Positions 42,552 to 60,400 of a stretch of DNA of 64,000 bases are shown here, piece by piece. The notes under the pieces are model-generated. The model was not told where the DNA came from. It was given only the letters and a program-made list of their open reading frames with translations, and made no database searches. Origin of the DNA: Streptomyces sp. LX-29 (GTDB lineage Bacteria; Actinomycetota; Actinomycetes; Streptomycetales; Streptomycetaceae); the NCBI RefSeq assembly GCF_029541745.1, contig NZ_CP089746.1, positions 6,953,559-7,017,558 on the forward strand, read 5' to 3'. The position numbers and the translations under genes are program-made. How positions within the stretch are numbered: position 1 is the first letter of the stretch; each line of letters begins with the position of its first letter.

Positions 42552-43295
42552 TCAGATGCCCGGTCCGGCGACGTAGGTGAAGGCGCCGACGCCGGTGGCG
42601 GTGCCGCCGGTGGTGGTCACCACCACGTCCACGGCACCCGCCGTCCCCGGCGGGGTGACGGCGGTCACGCTGGTGTCGGAGACCACCGCGAACGGCGCCG
42701 CGGTCCCGCCGAAGGTGACCGACTGGGCGGTGCCGAGCCCCGTGCCGGGGATGGTCACCGCGGTACCGCCGGACGTCGGCCCGGTACCCGGAAGCGGGGT
42801 GCCGATCGTGGGGATGTCCACATAGGTGTAGGACAGCCCGTTGTTGGTGCCGCCGAGCGTGGTGACGCTGACCGCCACCGGTCCGGCCGCGGCGCCCGCC
42901 GGCACCGTGACGCTGAGCTGGCTGTCGCTGAGCACCACCGGGGTCACCGCGTTGGCGCCGAAGTTCACCGCGGAGGCGGTGGACAGGCCCACACCGGTGA
43001 GGGTGACGGTGTTACCGCCTGCCGTGGGCCCGGACAGGTCGCTCAGCCCCGACTTGAACGGGGCGCCCACATAGTAGAAGGGCAGCGGATTGCTGACGCC
43101 GCCGAGCGTGACGACGGTGACGTCGACGACTCCGGTGCCGGAGGGCGAGATGACGGTGACCGAGGTGGCGGTGTTCGCGGTGATGGTCGCCAGCTTGGTG
43201 CCGAACTTCACCGACAGCGCGCCGCCGAGGTTGGTGCCGGTGATGGTGACCGTCGTTCCGCCGCCGGTCGATCCCTGATTGGGAGAAATGGGCAT
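42552..43295 (-). CDS. IPT/TIG-repeat protein with three repeats
   Basis: 247 aa from ATG 43295, AAGGAG 7 nt upstream; longer in-frame versions are rejected because of this site. The protein begins directly in a repeat (MPISPNQGSTGGGTTVTITG) and contains three ~80-aa IPT/TIG units, each with PxxGPTxGGxxVT and a YTYV-type end strand. It has no signal peptide, Cys or anchor. It is a paralogue of the next gene. A structured 330-nt leader precedes it. Likely a soluble beta-sandwich chain, a candidate binding or filament protein; function not known. Confidence 0.8.
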   Translation of the reverse strand: MPISPNQGSTGGGTTVTITGTNLGGALSVKFGTKLATITANTATSVTVISPSGTGVVDVTVVTLGGVSNPLPFYYVGAPFKSGLSDLSGPTAGGNTVTLTGVGLSTASAVNFGANAVTPVVLSDSQLSVTVPAGAAAGPVAVSVTTLGGTNNGLSYTYVDIPTIGTPLPGTGPTSGGTAVTIPGTGLGTAQSVTFGGTAAPFAVVSDTSVTAVTPPGTAGAVDVVVTTTGGTATGVGAFTYVAGPGI

Positions 43296-43483
43296 GGCCA
43301 CTCCTTCTTTGGTTTCGGTGCGATGGGGGAATCCCGCGCGATGGAGGCGCGTTGGAACGGGGCGAAATCCGCCCGGCTGGCATCGTGCGCGCACGTCGAG
43401 GTGAAAGGACTCTCCGCCGCCGACGGTGTGCCGACGCCGCCACGGCCATGGGCCCGAAGCTCCCCGGACGCGGCGTGTGGTGC

Positions 43484-43520
43484 GCGCCAGCCGGCGACCC
43501 GCTAAGGTGCCGGCTGGCGC
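43484..43520. promoter_or_regulatory. hairpin in the TIG gene leader
   Basis: GCGCCAGCCGGC / GCCGGCTGGCGC, perfect 12-bp stem with a 13-nt loop, ~190 nt before the TIG gene start on the minus strand. It is terminator-like but lacks a U-tract; it could act as an attenuator. Confidence 0.5.
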
Positions 43521-43628
43521 CTCCCAATCCTTTTCCGGGGACGCCCAGGTGACTTTCGGCGAGGCCGCCGCCCGATGCGAAGCAAAGGCGAGGGCAAGCC
43601 GAACGCCACTCCCCGGAAAGGATGGGCG
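43521..43628. repeat. long imperfect inverted repeat in the TIG leader
   Basis: CCCAATCCTTTTCCGGGG (43523-43540) faces CCCCGGAAAGGATGGG (about 43610-43625). Inner segments (AGGTGACTTTCGGC and GCCGAACGCCACT) also pair partly. The result is a long bulged stem. It may be a structured RNA leader or a small mobile-element relic; only one copy is seen in the window. Confidence 0.45.
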
Positions 43629-43959
43629 ACCCACCGGATTGGATGTGACAAGTAATCCATTCGGCTGTTACGCGGGGCAATAGTCGTGCGGCCCTGTCAC
43701 CCGGATGGCGGGTCGTGACGCCTGGTGCGCCGTACTACCCCCGTGCCGTACGGCCGCGCAGCCCGCCGCCCCGGGCCGCCGCCCGCGCCCGGGCTCCGCG
43801 CCGGCATCGCCCGGCCTCCCACACCGGTCACGGCCTGCGGAGCGACGTCGCGGAGCCTGTGGCGCGCACCCCGGCGGCGGTCGGCGGGGGCGCACGCGTG
43901 GGCCCGAGGGCGCGTGGCCCCGAGGGGCGTGGAAGGGGGACGGTGTGGGTCGGAGTGGG

Positions 43960-45156
43960 TCAGCGGCCCATGGTGAGGCCGTCCCGGTCGGCGCCGCGGT
44001 CGAGGACGGCGTCGCGGACGGTCTTCAGAGCGGTGGAGTAGCGCACGTCGTCCGGGTGCTCGGCCAGGGCCTGGGGAAGGTTGACCACCCTGATGGGGTC
44101 GTTGTCGACCACGTACGGGATGAACTCCGCCTTCCGCACCGTCCATCCGGCGCCCCGCGCCGTGGCCGGGGCGAAGGTGAAGCGGGCGGCGGAGCCCATC
44201 TGGCCGCGGGGGTCGCCCATCACACCGGCGATCTGGTCGCCCATCCCGTAGACCACCCAGACGCCGTTGACCTTCTCGTACGCCTGGGGCACATGGGCGT
44301 GGGTGCCGATGATGAGGTCGATGTCGCGGTGGCCCCGGTCGGTCGAGGCGGTGAGCTCCCGGGCCACCGAGAGTTGGAGCTCGTCGGGGGCGCGCTGCCA
44401 CTCGGTGCCCCAGTGCAGGCTCACCACCACCACGTCGGCTCCGGCCCGGCGGGCCGCCCGGGCGTCCCGGACGATCCGCTCCGGATCGATGAGGTTGACC
44501 AGCCAGGGTCGGCCCTCGGGAACGGGTATGCCGTTGGTGCCGTAGGTGTACGCCAGATGGGCGATCTCGGCGTCTCCCGCCTTCAGCAGCGTCCAGTCGC
44601 GCTCGCCGGCGGAGCGGGCGGTGCCGGCGTGCCGGAGGCCGGCCCGGTCCATGGCGTCGAGGGTGCGCCGCACCCCCTCGGCGCCGGCGTCCAACGTGTG
44701 GTTGGAGGCGGTGGAACAGGAGTCGTAGCCGGTGTCCCGCACCGACTGGGCGAGCTGCGGCGGGGTCTTGAAGGCGGGATAGCCGGTGAACGGGCCGCCG
44801 TCGGCGCCGTAGACCGTCTCCATATGGCATATCGCCAGGTCAGCCTCGCTGACCAGGGGCTGGGCCCCGGCGAGCATGCGCCGGAAGTCATACCCCTCGC
44901 CGCCCGCGTCGGCCCGCGCCTGACGGATCACCGAGGCGTGGACCAGGAGGTCGCCGGTGGCGAGCAGGGTGAAGTCCCGGCCGGCCGGCGCGGCCCGCTC
45001 CTGCGCGCGCTGGTGTACGGATCCGGCTTCGCAGGCCAGGGCTATGCCGAGCAGGAGCGCGGCGGCCGCCGGCGCGGTTCGGTGGCGGAGGGAGTGGGGC
45101 ACGGGGCACGCCGCCTTTGGATGCGGACAGGAATGTCGATAATGAGATTTACGCAC
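43960..45156 (-). CDS. CapA-family lipoprotein, metallophosphatase fold
   Basis: 398 aa; GAAGGAGG precedes ATG 45156. A lipobox-like LGIALAC follows a hydrophobic stretch; a GTG at 45102 would give a more normal signal length. The mature domain shows the CapA/PgsA pattern: TLLATGDLLVHASV, SEADLAICHMETV, ASNHTLDAGAEG, VVVSLHWGTEW and IGTHAHVPQAYEKVNG, with metal-binding Asp, Asn and His. CapA proteins participate in poly-gamma-glutamate or capsule production, but homologues in Streptomyces are of uncertain role, and no CapB/CapC is nearby. It lies downstream of the phospholipase C gene on the opposite side of a hairpin, so it is probably a separate unit. Confidence 0.82.
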   Translation of the reverse strand: MRKSHYRHSCPHPKAACPVPHSLRHRTAPAAAALLLGIALACEAGSVHQRAQERAAPAGRDFTLLATGDLLVHASVIRQARADAGGEGYDFRRMLAGAQPLVSEADLAICHMETVYGADGGPFTGYPAFKTPPQLAQSVRDTGYDSCSTASNHTLDAGAEGVRRTLDAMDRAGLRHAGTARSAGERDWTLLKAGDAEIAHLAYTYGTNGIPVPEGRPWLVNLIDPERIVRDARAARRAGADVVVVSLHWGTEWQRAPDELQLSVARELTASTDRGHRDIDLIIGTHAHVPQAYEKVNGVWVVYGMGDQIAGVMGDPRGQMGSAARFTFAPATARGAGWTVRKAEFIPYVVDNDPIRVVNLPQALAEHPDDVRYSTALKTVRDAVLDRGADRDGLTMGR

Positions 45157-45226
45157 ATAACGGCCTCCTTCGCTCCCTCGATGGCGCTCCGCATCCGCAC
45201 GGGGCCGGGGCGGCGGTACGGAGCGC

Positions 45227-45262
45227 GGGGGCCGCCCCCGCGTACGCGCGGGAGCGGCCCCC
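45227..45262. terminator. hairpin after the phospholipase C gene
   Basis: GGGGGCCGC / GCGGCCCCC, perfect 9-bp stem with an 18-nt partly pairing loop, 35 bp past the minus-strand stop at 45298. Confidence 0.45.
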
Positions 45263-45297
45263 TGGCCCCTGAACGGTTCGCGATCAGCCCACGGCCG

Positions 45298-47355
45298 TCA
45301 CCCGGTGATGATCGCCGGGTCGCTCACGCCCGGCTCACCCGTCTCCACGTGTCCGGCGAAGCGCCGCAGGAACTTCTCGTCCGTGTCGGAGGCGATGGAC
45401 AGGTCGTACCAGCGCCTGCCGCGGCGCGGCTCCACCGTGTGGGTCACGGTGCGGCCCGCGCGCACCCGGAAGGTCTCGCTCCGGCCGGTGTAGGCGTCGG
45501 TGAGGGTGAGATGGGCGTCGACCGTGCCCGGGTTGGTCATGGTGAGCCTGAGCCGGCCGCCGCGGGCGTCGTGACGGGCGGTGACCTCGGGGTCGGTCGC
45601 CGAGCCGTCGCCCCTGAAGGTGCGCAGGAAGCCGTTCGGGCCGTGCACCGTCAGGTCGTAGACGCCCCGGGAGTAGGCGGTGTTCCAGGTGTCGGAGATC
45701 TTCTTGCCGGCCTCGGTGGTGTAGGTCCACGGGCCGTCGGTGCGGTTGCCGGAGGTGACGGTGAAGCAGGCGCCCGCCTTCTCGCCTCCGCTGAAGGTCA
45801 GCGTGAAGCGGCCGGTCGACGGGGTCGCGGAGCCGTCGGTCAGCGGGGCGTACGTCAGCGGGCGGGTGCGCCGGGAGCCCTTCTCCTGCTTGGGCATCGA
45901 GGGGTTGGCCGGCGGCGTGGGCGAGTAGTCGGGGTGCCGCTTGTCGTCGATCGGCTCGTACGCGTCGGTGTCGGGGAGCTCGGCCGGCCGGGTCCGCGGG
46001 TGCTCGAAGTCGAAGGCCGAGGTCAGGTCCCCGCAGATGGCGCGGCGCCAGGGCGAGATGTGCGGCTCGACCACGCCGAAGCGGCGCTCCATGAACCGGA
46101 TGACGGAGGTGTGGTCGAAGGTCTCCGAGCAGACGTAGCCGCCCTTGCTCCACGGCGAGACGACCAGCATCGGCACCCGCGGGCCGAGGCCGTACGGACC
46201 GGCCGGTCGCTTGCTGTCGCCCGGGTAGAGGTCGAGGGAGACGTCGACCGTGGACTTGCCCCGGGACGCGTCCTTCGGCGGGAGCGGCGGCACCACGTGG
46301 TCGAAGAAGCCGTCGTTCTCGTCGTACGTGATGAACAGGGCCGTCTTCGCCCACACCGCCGGGTTGGAGGTGAGCGCGTCCAGGACCTGGGCGATGTACC
46401 AGGCGCCGTAGTTCGAGGGCCAGTTGGAGTGCTCGCTGAACGCCTCGGGGGCCGCGATCCAGGAGACCCGCGGCAGCTTGCCGGCCTTGACGTCCGCCTT
46501 CAGTCGGTCGAAGTAGCCGTCGCCGTTCTTGACGTCGGTGCCGGTGCGGGCCTTCTCGTACAGCGGGTCGCCCGGCTTGGCGTCGCGGAAGGTGGTGAAG
46601 TAGAGCAGCGAGTTGTCGCCGTAGTTGCCGCGGTAGGCGTCCTCGATCCACCCCCAGGAGCCCTTGGCGTCCAGGCCGTCGCCGATGTCCTGGTAGACCT
46701 TCCAGGAGATGCCGGCCTTCTCCAGACGCTCGGCGTAGGTCGTCCAGCCGTACCCCAGCTCGTCGTTGCCGAGGACCGGGCCGCCGCCCTTGCCGTCGTT
46801 GCCGGTGTGGCCCGTCAGCATGTAGTAGCGGTTCGGGTCGGTGGAGCCGATGAACGAGCAGTGGTAGGCGTCGCAGACGGTGAAGGCGTCGGCGAGCGCG
46901 TAGTGGAAGGGGATGTCCTCACGGGTCAGATACGCCATGGTCGTGGTGCCCTTGGCGGGCACCCACCTGTCGTACGCGCCCCCGTTGTAGGCGGCCTGGC
47001 CGTCGGTCCAGCCGTGCGGCAGACCCTCCAGGAACCGCATGCCCAGGTCGTCGGCGTCCGGGTGGAACGGCAGCAGGTCCTTGGTGCCGTCCGACTGGTG
47101 CCAGATGGACTTGCCGTTCGGCGTCGTCACCGGGCGCGGGTCGCCGAAGCCCCGCACGCCCTTGAGCGCGCCGAAGTAGTGATCGAAGGAACGGTTCTCC
47201 TGCATCAGGACGACGATGTGCTCGACGTCCTCGATGGTGCCGGAGCGGCGCGTGGCGGGAATGGCGGCGGCGCGGTCGATGCTGCTCGACAGGGCCGAGA
47301 AGCCCGCGGTCGCGCCGGCGATCTGGAGGAAGCGCCGCCGATTGTGATCGGACAT
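45298..47355 (-). CDS. phosphocholine-type phospholipase C, Tat-exported
   Basis: 685 aa from ATG 47355. The twin-arginine signal NRRRFLQIAGATAGF (6-20) ends near an AAA at about 31. The catalytic phosphoesterase domain (about 40-480) starts with VVLMQENRSFDHYFG, a family-specific motif, and includes FYTTFRDAKPG-like and PYDENDGFFDHV-like stretches, seen here as ITYDENDGFFDHV. Two C-terminal DUF756 beta domains follow (about 515-680: FTLTFSGGEKAGACFTV, LTDAYTGRSETF). Non-haemolytic-type PLC enzymes of this family cut phosphatidylcholine or related lipids. It lies 175 bp from the SARP gene on the same strand; a link to the cluster is unproven. Confidence 0.88.
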   Translation of the reverse strand: MSDHNRRRFLQIAGATAGFSALSSSIDRAAAIPATRRSGTIEDVEHIVVLMQENRSFDHYFGALKGVRGFGDPRPVTTPNGKSIWHQSDGTKDLLPFHPDADDLGMRFLEGLPHGWTDGQAAYNGGAYDRWVPAKGTTTMAYLTREDIPFHYALADAFTVCDAYHCSFIGSTDPNRYYMLTGHTGNDGKGGGPVLGNDELGYGWTTYAERLEKAGISWKVYQDIGDGLDAKGSWGWIEDAYRGNYGDNSLLYFTTFRDAKPGDPLYEKARTGTDVKNGDGYFDRLKADVKAGKLPRVSWIAAPEAFSEHSNWPSNYGAWYIAQVLDALTSNPAVWAKTALFITYDENDGFFDHVVPPLPPKDASRGKSTVDVSLDLYPGDSKRPAGPYGLGPRVPMLVVSPWSKGGYVCSETFDHTSVIRFMERRFGVVEPHISPWRRAICGDLTSAFDFEHPRTRPAELPDTDAYEPIDDKRHPDYSPTPPANPSMPKQEKGSRRTRPLTYAPLTDGSATPSTGRFTLTFSGGEKAGACFTVTSGNRTDGPWTYTTEAGKKISDTWNTAYSRGVYDLTVHGPNGFLRTFRGDGSATDPEVTARHDARGGRLRLTMTNPGTVDAHLTLTDAYTGRSETFRVRAGRTVTHTVEPRRGRRWYDLSIASDTDEKFLRRFAGHVETGEPGVSDPAIITG

Positions 47356-47530
47356 GAGACGGGGACCTCGTGGTGTGCGGGGACGGGGGTCAGCTGGAGC
47401 GTTCCCAGCGCAGCGAGTTCCAAGGAAGCGGTGGTGTCGCGGACATGGCGAGCGGCCGTACGCCAGGCGAACAGCGTCGCCGTGCACGGTGGTTCTCCCC
47501 GCGCGGTCCGCGGGGAGCACGGTGTGGGGA

Positions 47531-48394
47531 TCAGCCGACCGGCCCCGGGGAGACCGGGCTGGCCGCCGAGGCGCCGCGGAGGATGGTGCCGAACAGCTCC
47601 TGGAGCTCGGGTCCCGGGTCGACGCCGTACTCGTCCGCGAGCAGGGTCCTGGTCTGGTGGTACACCTTGAGCGCCTCGGCCTGCCGGCCGGCGCGGTAGA
47701 GGGCCTGCATGTGGAGCCAGCTCAGCCGCTCCCGGGTGGGGAACTTCTGGCTGACCGTGGCCAGATCGGCGGCGATCACCGAGGGGTCCCGGCCGTGCAG
47801 CAGCTCAGCCTCCCAGCGGCTCTCCAGGGCCAGCAGTCGCAGCTCCTCCAGCCGGGCGGCGGCGTGCGCGGCCGGTTCGTAGTCGCGCATCTCCGCGTAG
47901 GGGGAGCCGCGCCACAGCGCCAGGCATGTTTCGAGCGTGGCGCCGGCCCGCTGGAGCTGCCCCGTCAGCAGCAGCCGTCGCCCGTCCCGCAGCAACTGTT
48001 CGAAGCGGCAGGCGTCGATGAGATCGGTGTCCACGTCCAGCACATAGCCGGAGGGCTCGCGCCGCAGGATCTGGTTCCGGCTCCTGGGCGGGCTGTTCGG
48101 CTCCAGCTTGCGCCGGAGGTTGGAGACGTAACTGTGCAGGTTCGCCATCGCCGCGCGGGGCGGATTCTGCGGCCAGACGGCCTCCTTGAGCCGCTCCGGC
48201 GCGACCACCTGCCCCGGAGCCAGCAGCAAAGCCGACAGCACCGCACGCTGCCGGGCCGGTCCGAGCTCCACCGGACGCTCCCGAGACCACACCTGTAGTG
48301 GGCCGAGAACGCGGACATCCAACGTTAAGGCTGAAGCCACCAAGTACCCCCGCTCCAGTCGCGACTGAACAACGGTCGTAGTGCGCGACGACAT
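47531..48394 (-). CDS. SARP-family pathway activator
   Basis: 287 aa from ATG 48394 with GGAG 9 nt upstream (a GTG at 48463 would add 23 residues). An OmpR-like winged helix (about 25-120) contains LDVRVLGPLQVW, ARQRAVLSALLLAPGQVV and LHSYVSNLRRKLE. The bacterial transcriptional activation domain (about 125-270) contains FEQLLRDGRRLLLTGQ and ARLEELRLLALESRWEAEL. SARPs activate antibiotic gene clusters by binding direct repeats spaced 11 bp. It is divergent from the modular PKS at 49008, and such repeats lie in the shared 613-bp interval at 48820-48859. Confidence 0.9.
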   Translation of the reverse strand: MSSRTTTVVQSRLERGYLVASALTLDVRVLGPLQVWSRERPVELGPARQRAVLSALLLAPGQVVAPERLKEAVWPQNPPRAAMANLHSYVSNLRRKLEPNSPPRSRNQILRREPSGYVLDVDTDLIDACRFEQLLRDGRRLLLTGQLQRAGATLETCLALWRGSPYAEMRDYEPAAHAAARLEELRLLALESRWEAELLHGRDPSVIAADLATVSQKFPTRERLSWLHMQALYRAGRQAEALKVYHQTRTLLADEYGVDPGPELQELFGTILRGASAASPVSPGPVG

Positions 48395-49007
48395 GACGTA
48401 CCGCTCCGAGCTGGCGCTGGACCATCGCTTGCACGGCTGCCTCGCACGACGATCAAAGCGCACGTTTGTGGCATATCCAAGACCGCCAGTGTGCCTTGGA
48501 TATGCCGGATGGGTCGGCTTTCGCCGGGAATCGATCGCGGCCGACGGTCGTTCCGTCGGGCTGTAACGGCGTGGGCGGGCTAAACGTGAGTAACGACACT
48601 CCAGTTCGATGCCACATCGTGGAGGCGATCACCGCCGGGTGGCGTCCGGCCGACGTCGCGGCCGCTCGTCCAGCCGACCTCGGCGTCGATCGTCCGGCCG
48701 CCGCCGAGGGCCGGGGCGCTTCCCGGGGGAGGCACCTCAATTCCCTTCCGCTTCTCATGACCACCGTTTTCCCCGGTTTTTGTTTCTCGTTGGTGGTCGA
48801 CGTCGTCGCGGGGCGCGTTCAAGACGGCTCCAAGACGGCTCCAAGTCGGCGCCAAGAACCCGGAGGTAAGGTTCCGGATGCCGGGTGGGGGATCTCGTCT
48901 GAAATCACTTCCATGACATCGGGAAACATGCGGAAGAGCGTGCCCAGAATCCGACGCTGAGCACTTCCCTCGCAGGGGCGGTCGAGTGACGGCGAGGAAC
49001 CGATTCG
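48395..49007. other. 613-bp divergent promoter region of SARP and PKS
   Basis: Lower GC than flanking genes, especially 48755-48800 and 48890-49007. It holds the SARP heptamer array (48820-48859) and TAAGGT (48867-48872) for the PKS. A 164-codon open frame crosses these elements and is rejected as a gene. No obvious terminator. Confidence 0.6.
48820..48872 (+). promoter_or_regulatory. SARP box and -10 element of the PKS promoter
   Basis: Heptamers CAAGACG, CAAGACG, CAAGTCG and CAAGAAC start at 48820, 48831, 48842 and 48853, exactly 11 bp apart. Seven bases after the last comes TAAGGT (48867-48872), a good -10 hexamer. This is the described geometry of SARP-dependent promoters, where the repeat replaces the -35. 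The PKS start lies about 135 nt downstream of the -10. Confidence 0.8.
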
Positions 49008-57329
<8,322 letters not shown>

Positions 57330-57401
57330 CCCCCCACGCTCGACGACGAGCGGTCCGCCATCCCGTAATCAGCCTGCCGATCCGATGCTGCGGAGTTATC
57401 G

Positions 57402-60400
57402 ATGACGACATCCCAGGACGAAGTTGTCAGGGCGCTGCGCGCCTCCCTCAAGGAAGCGGAGCAACTGCGGCAGCAGAACCGGAAGCTGACGGCCGCCAAC
57501 ACCGAGCCGGTGGCCATCGTGGGCATGGCCTGCCGGTTCCCCGGCGGGGTGACCACGCCCGAGGAGCTGTGGCGGCTGGTCCAGTCGGGCGGCGACGCGG
57601 TGTCGCGCTTCCCGGACGACCGCGGCTGGGACGTCGAGGCGCTCTACGACCCCGACCCGGACGCCCCGGGCAAGGTCTACGCCCGGGAGGGCGGATTCCT
57701 CTACGACGCCGACCTCTTCGACGCGGAGTTCTTCGGGGTCAACCCGCGTGAGGCGCTGGCGATGCACCCGCAGCAGCGCCTGCTGCTGGAGACCAGTTGG
57801 GAGGCGCTGGAGCGGGCCGGCATCGACCCGTCCTCGGTGCGCGGCACCCGCACCGGGGTGTTCGCCGGGGTGATGCACCAGGACTACAGCAGCCGGCTGC
57901 GCAAGCTGCCCGAGGAGATCGAGGGCTTCTCGGTGACCGGCAGCTCCGGCAGCGTGGTCTCCGGGCGCATCGCCTACACCCTGGGACTTGAGGGCCCCGC
58001 CGTCACGGTGGACACGGCGTGCTCCTCCTCGCTGGTGGCGCTGCACCTGGCCTGCCAGGCGCTGCGGCGGGACGAGTGCACACTGGCGCTGGCCGGCGGC
58101 GTCACCGTGATGACCAGCCCGGCGGGCTTCGTCGAGTTCAGCCGGCTGCGCGGGCTGTCCCCGGACGGCCGCTGCAAGTCCTTCGCGGCGGCGGCCGACG
58201 GCACCGGCTGGTCCGAGGGCGTCGGCACACTCGTCCTGGAGACGCTCTCGGAGGCCCGCCGCAACGGCCACCGGGTGCTCGCGGTGATCCGCGGCTCCGC
58301 GGTCAACCAGGACGGCGGCAGCAGCGGGTTCTCCGCCCCGAACGGCCCCTCTCAGCAGCGCGTCATCCGTCAGGCGCTCGACGGCGCCCGCCTCACCCCC
58401 GCGGACGTCGACGCCGTGGAGGCGCACGGGACGGGGACGAAGCTCGGCGATCCGATCGAGGCCCAGGCGCTGTTGGCGACCTATGGCCGGGAGCGCCCGG
58501 CGGACCGCCCGCTCTGGTTGGGGTCGGTGAAGTCGAACCTGGGTCATACGCAGGCGGCCGCGGGTGTGGCGGGTGTGATCAAGATGGTGTTGGCGATGCG
58601 GCATGGGGTTCTGCCGCGGACGTTGCATGTGGATGAGCCGACGCCGCATGTGGACTGGTCGGTCGGTGGGGTGGAGTTGCTGACGGAGGAGCGGGTGTGG
58701 CCGGAGACGGGCCGTCCGCGGCGGTCGGCGGTGTCGTCGTTCGGGGTGAGTGGGACCAACGCGCATGTGGTGTTGGAGGAGGCGCCGGAGGAGGCGGCGA
58801 CCGAGTCGGCCGGGGCGCCCGGGTCGGTCGGGGCGCCGGGTGTGGTGCCGTGGGTGGTGTCGGCGCGGTCGGCGGAGGCGTTGCGGGCGCAGGCCGAGCG
58901 GTTGCGGGAGGCGGTGGTCGCGCATCCGGAGTGGCAGCCGGCCGATGTGGGCTGGTCCCTCGCCACCGGCCGGGCCTCCTTCGACCACCGCGCGGTCGTC
59001 ATCGGCGGCGGCCGGGAGGAGCTCCTTCGCGGGCTGGAGGAGCTGACCTCGGACGCCGCGGACACCGGAGCCTCGTCCGGTGTGGTGACGGGGCGGGTGG
59101 CGGGTCGTGGTGGCGCGGTGTTCGTCTTCCCCGGTCAGGGCTCGCAGTGGGCGGGCATGGCGGTGGAGTTGCTGGACTCCTCGACGGTGTTCCGGGAGCG
59201 GATCACGGCGTGCGGTGAGGCGCTGGCGCCGTATGTGGACTGGTCGTTGGAGGAGGTGCTGCGCGGCGCGGACGGCGCGCCCTCGTACGACCGGGTGGAT
59301 GTGGTGCAGCCCGCGCTGTGGGCCGTGATGGTCTCCCTCGCCGAGCTGTGGCGCTCTCACGGCGTCGAACCGGCCGCCGTCATCGGGCATTCGCAGGGGG
59401 AGATCGCCGCGGCCTGTGTGGCGGGCGCGCTGTCGCTGGAGGACGGCGCGAAGGTGGTCGCCCTGCGCAGCCGGGCGCTGCGGGAGATCGCGGGTCTGGG
59501 TGGGATGGCGTCGGTGCCGCTGCCCGTGGCCGAGGTCGAGCCGCACCTGGCGCGCTGGGACGGCCGGCTGTCGGTGGCCGCGCTCAACGGGCCCCGGTCC
59601 ACGGTGGTCGCCGGCGAGCGGGAGGCGGTCGAAGGACTCGCCGCCGACCTCGTCGGGCAGGGCGTCCGGGCCCGCGTGATCCCGGTCGACTACGGCTCCC
59701 ACTCGGTGCAGGTCGAGCGCCTCCGGGAGCGGATCCTCTCCGCCCTGTCCGAGATCGCCCCGCGCACCGGCACCGTGCCCTTCTACTCCACCGTGACCGG
59801 CGGGCTGCTGGACACCTCCGAGTTGGACGCCGCGTACTGGTACCGCAATCTGCGCCAGCCGGTGCGGTTCGAGACCGTCGTCCGGGACCTGGTCGAGCGC
59901 GGCCACCGGGCGTTCGTCGAGTGCAGCCCGCACCCGGTGCTGACGGTCGGCATCGAGGAGACCGCGGACGCCGCGGAGCGCCCGGTCGTCGCCCTCGGCT
60001 CGCTGCGCCGCGACGAGGGCGGCGCGCGGCGCTTCCTCACCTCCCTCGCCGAGGCGTACACCCAAGGACTGGCCGTCGACTGGACCCCGGCGTACGGGGC
60101 GGGCCACCCCGGCCGGGTGGAACCGGCGGCACTGCCGACCTACCCCTTCCAGCGCCAGAGCTTCTGGCTGTTGGAGGAGCCGGACACCGCCGCGGAGGCG
60201 ACCGGGCCGGGCGACAGGGAGGCCGGGTTCTGGCGGGCGGTCGAGGGTGCCGACGTGGCCGCGCTGGCGGCCACGCTCCAGATCGAGGACGCGGCGCAGC
60301 GGTCGTCGCTGGACGCGCTGCTCCCGGTGCTCTCCTCCTGGCGGCGGGCCGCCGGTGAGCGGTCCACGGTGGACGGCTGGCGGTACCGGATCACCTGGAA

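Larger units (their letters stand above)
43296..43959. other. 664-bp region upstream of the TIG genes
   Basis: No convincing gene. It holds a 12-bp-stem hairpin (43484-43520) and, abutting it, a ~108-nt imperfect inverted repeat (43521-43628). An AT-rich stretch at about 43635-43682 may be the promoter of the TIG gene on the minus strand. The stretch 43700-43959 next to the CapA gene has very high GC, and I see nothing definite in it. Confidence 0.5.

Noticed and set aside
43484..43628. Known riboswitch (for example the c-di-AMP class) in the TIG leader
   Set aside because: The stems are real, but no conserved riboswitch core could be recognised; kept only as a candidate structured leader.
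43635..43660. A second TGTCACA element (minus strand) near the TIG genes, possibly another ECF41 promoter
   Set aside because: No CGTC occurs 16 bp downstream; spacing and -10 do not fit.
43705..47670. 1321-codon plus-strand frame opposite CapA and phospholipase C
   Set aside because: Shadow frame; the minus strand encodes two complete recognisable proteins.
48466..48960. 164-codon open frame in the SARP-PKS promoter region
   Set aside because: It crosses the heptamer array and -10 element, has no ribosome binding site and no domain.
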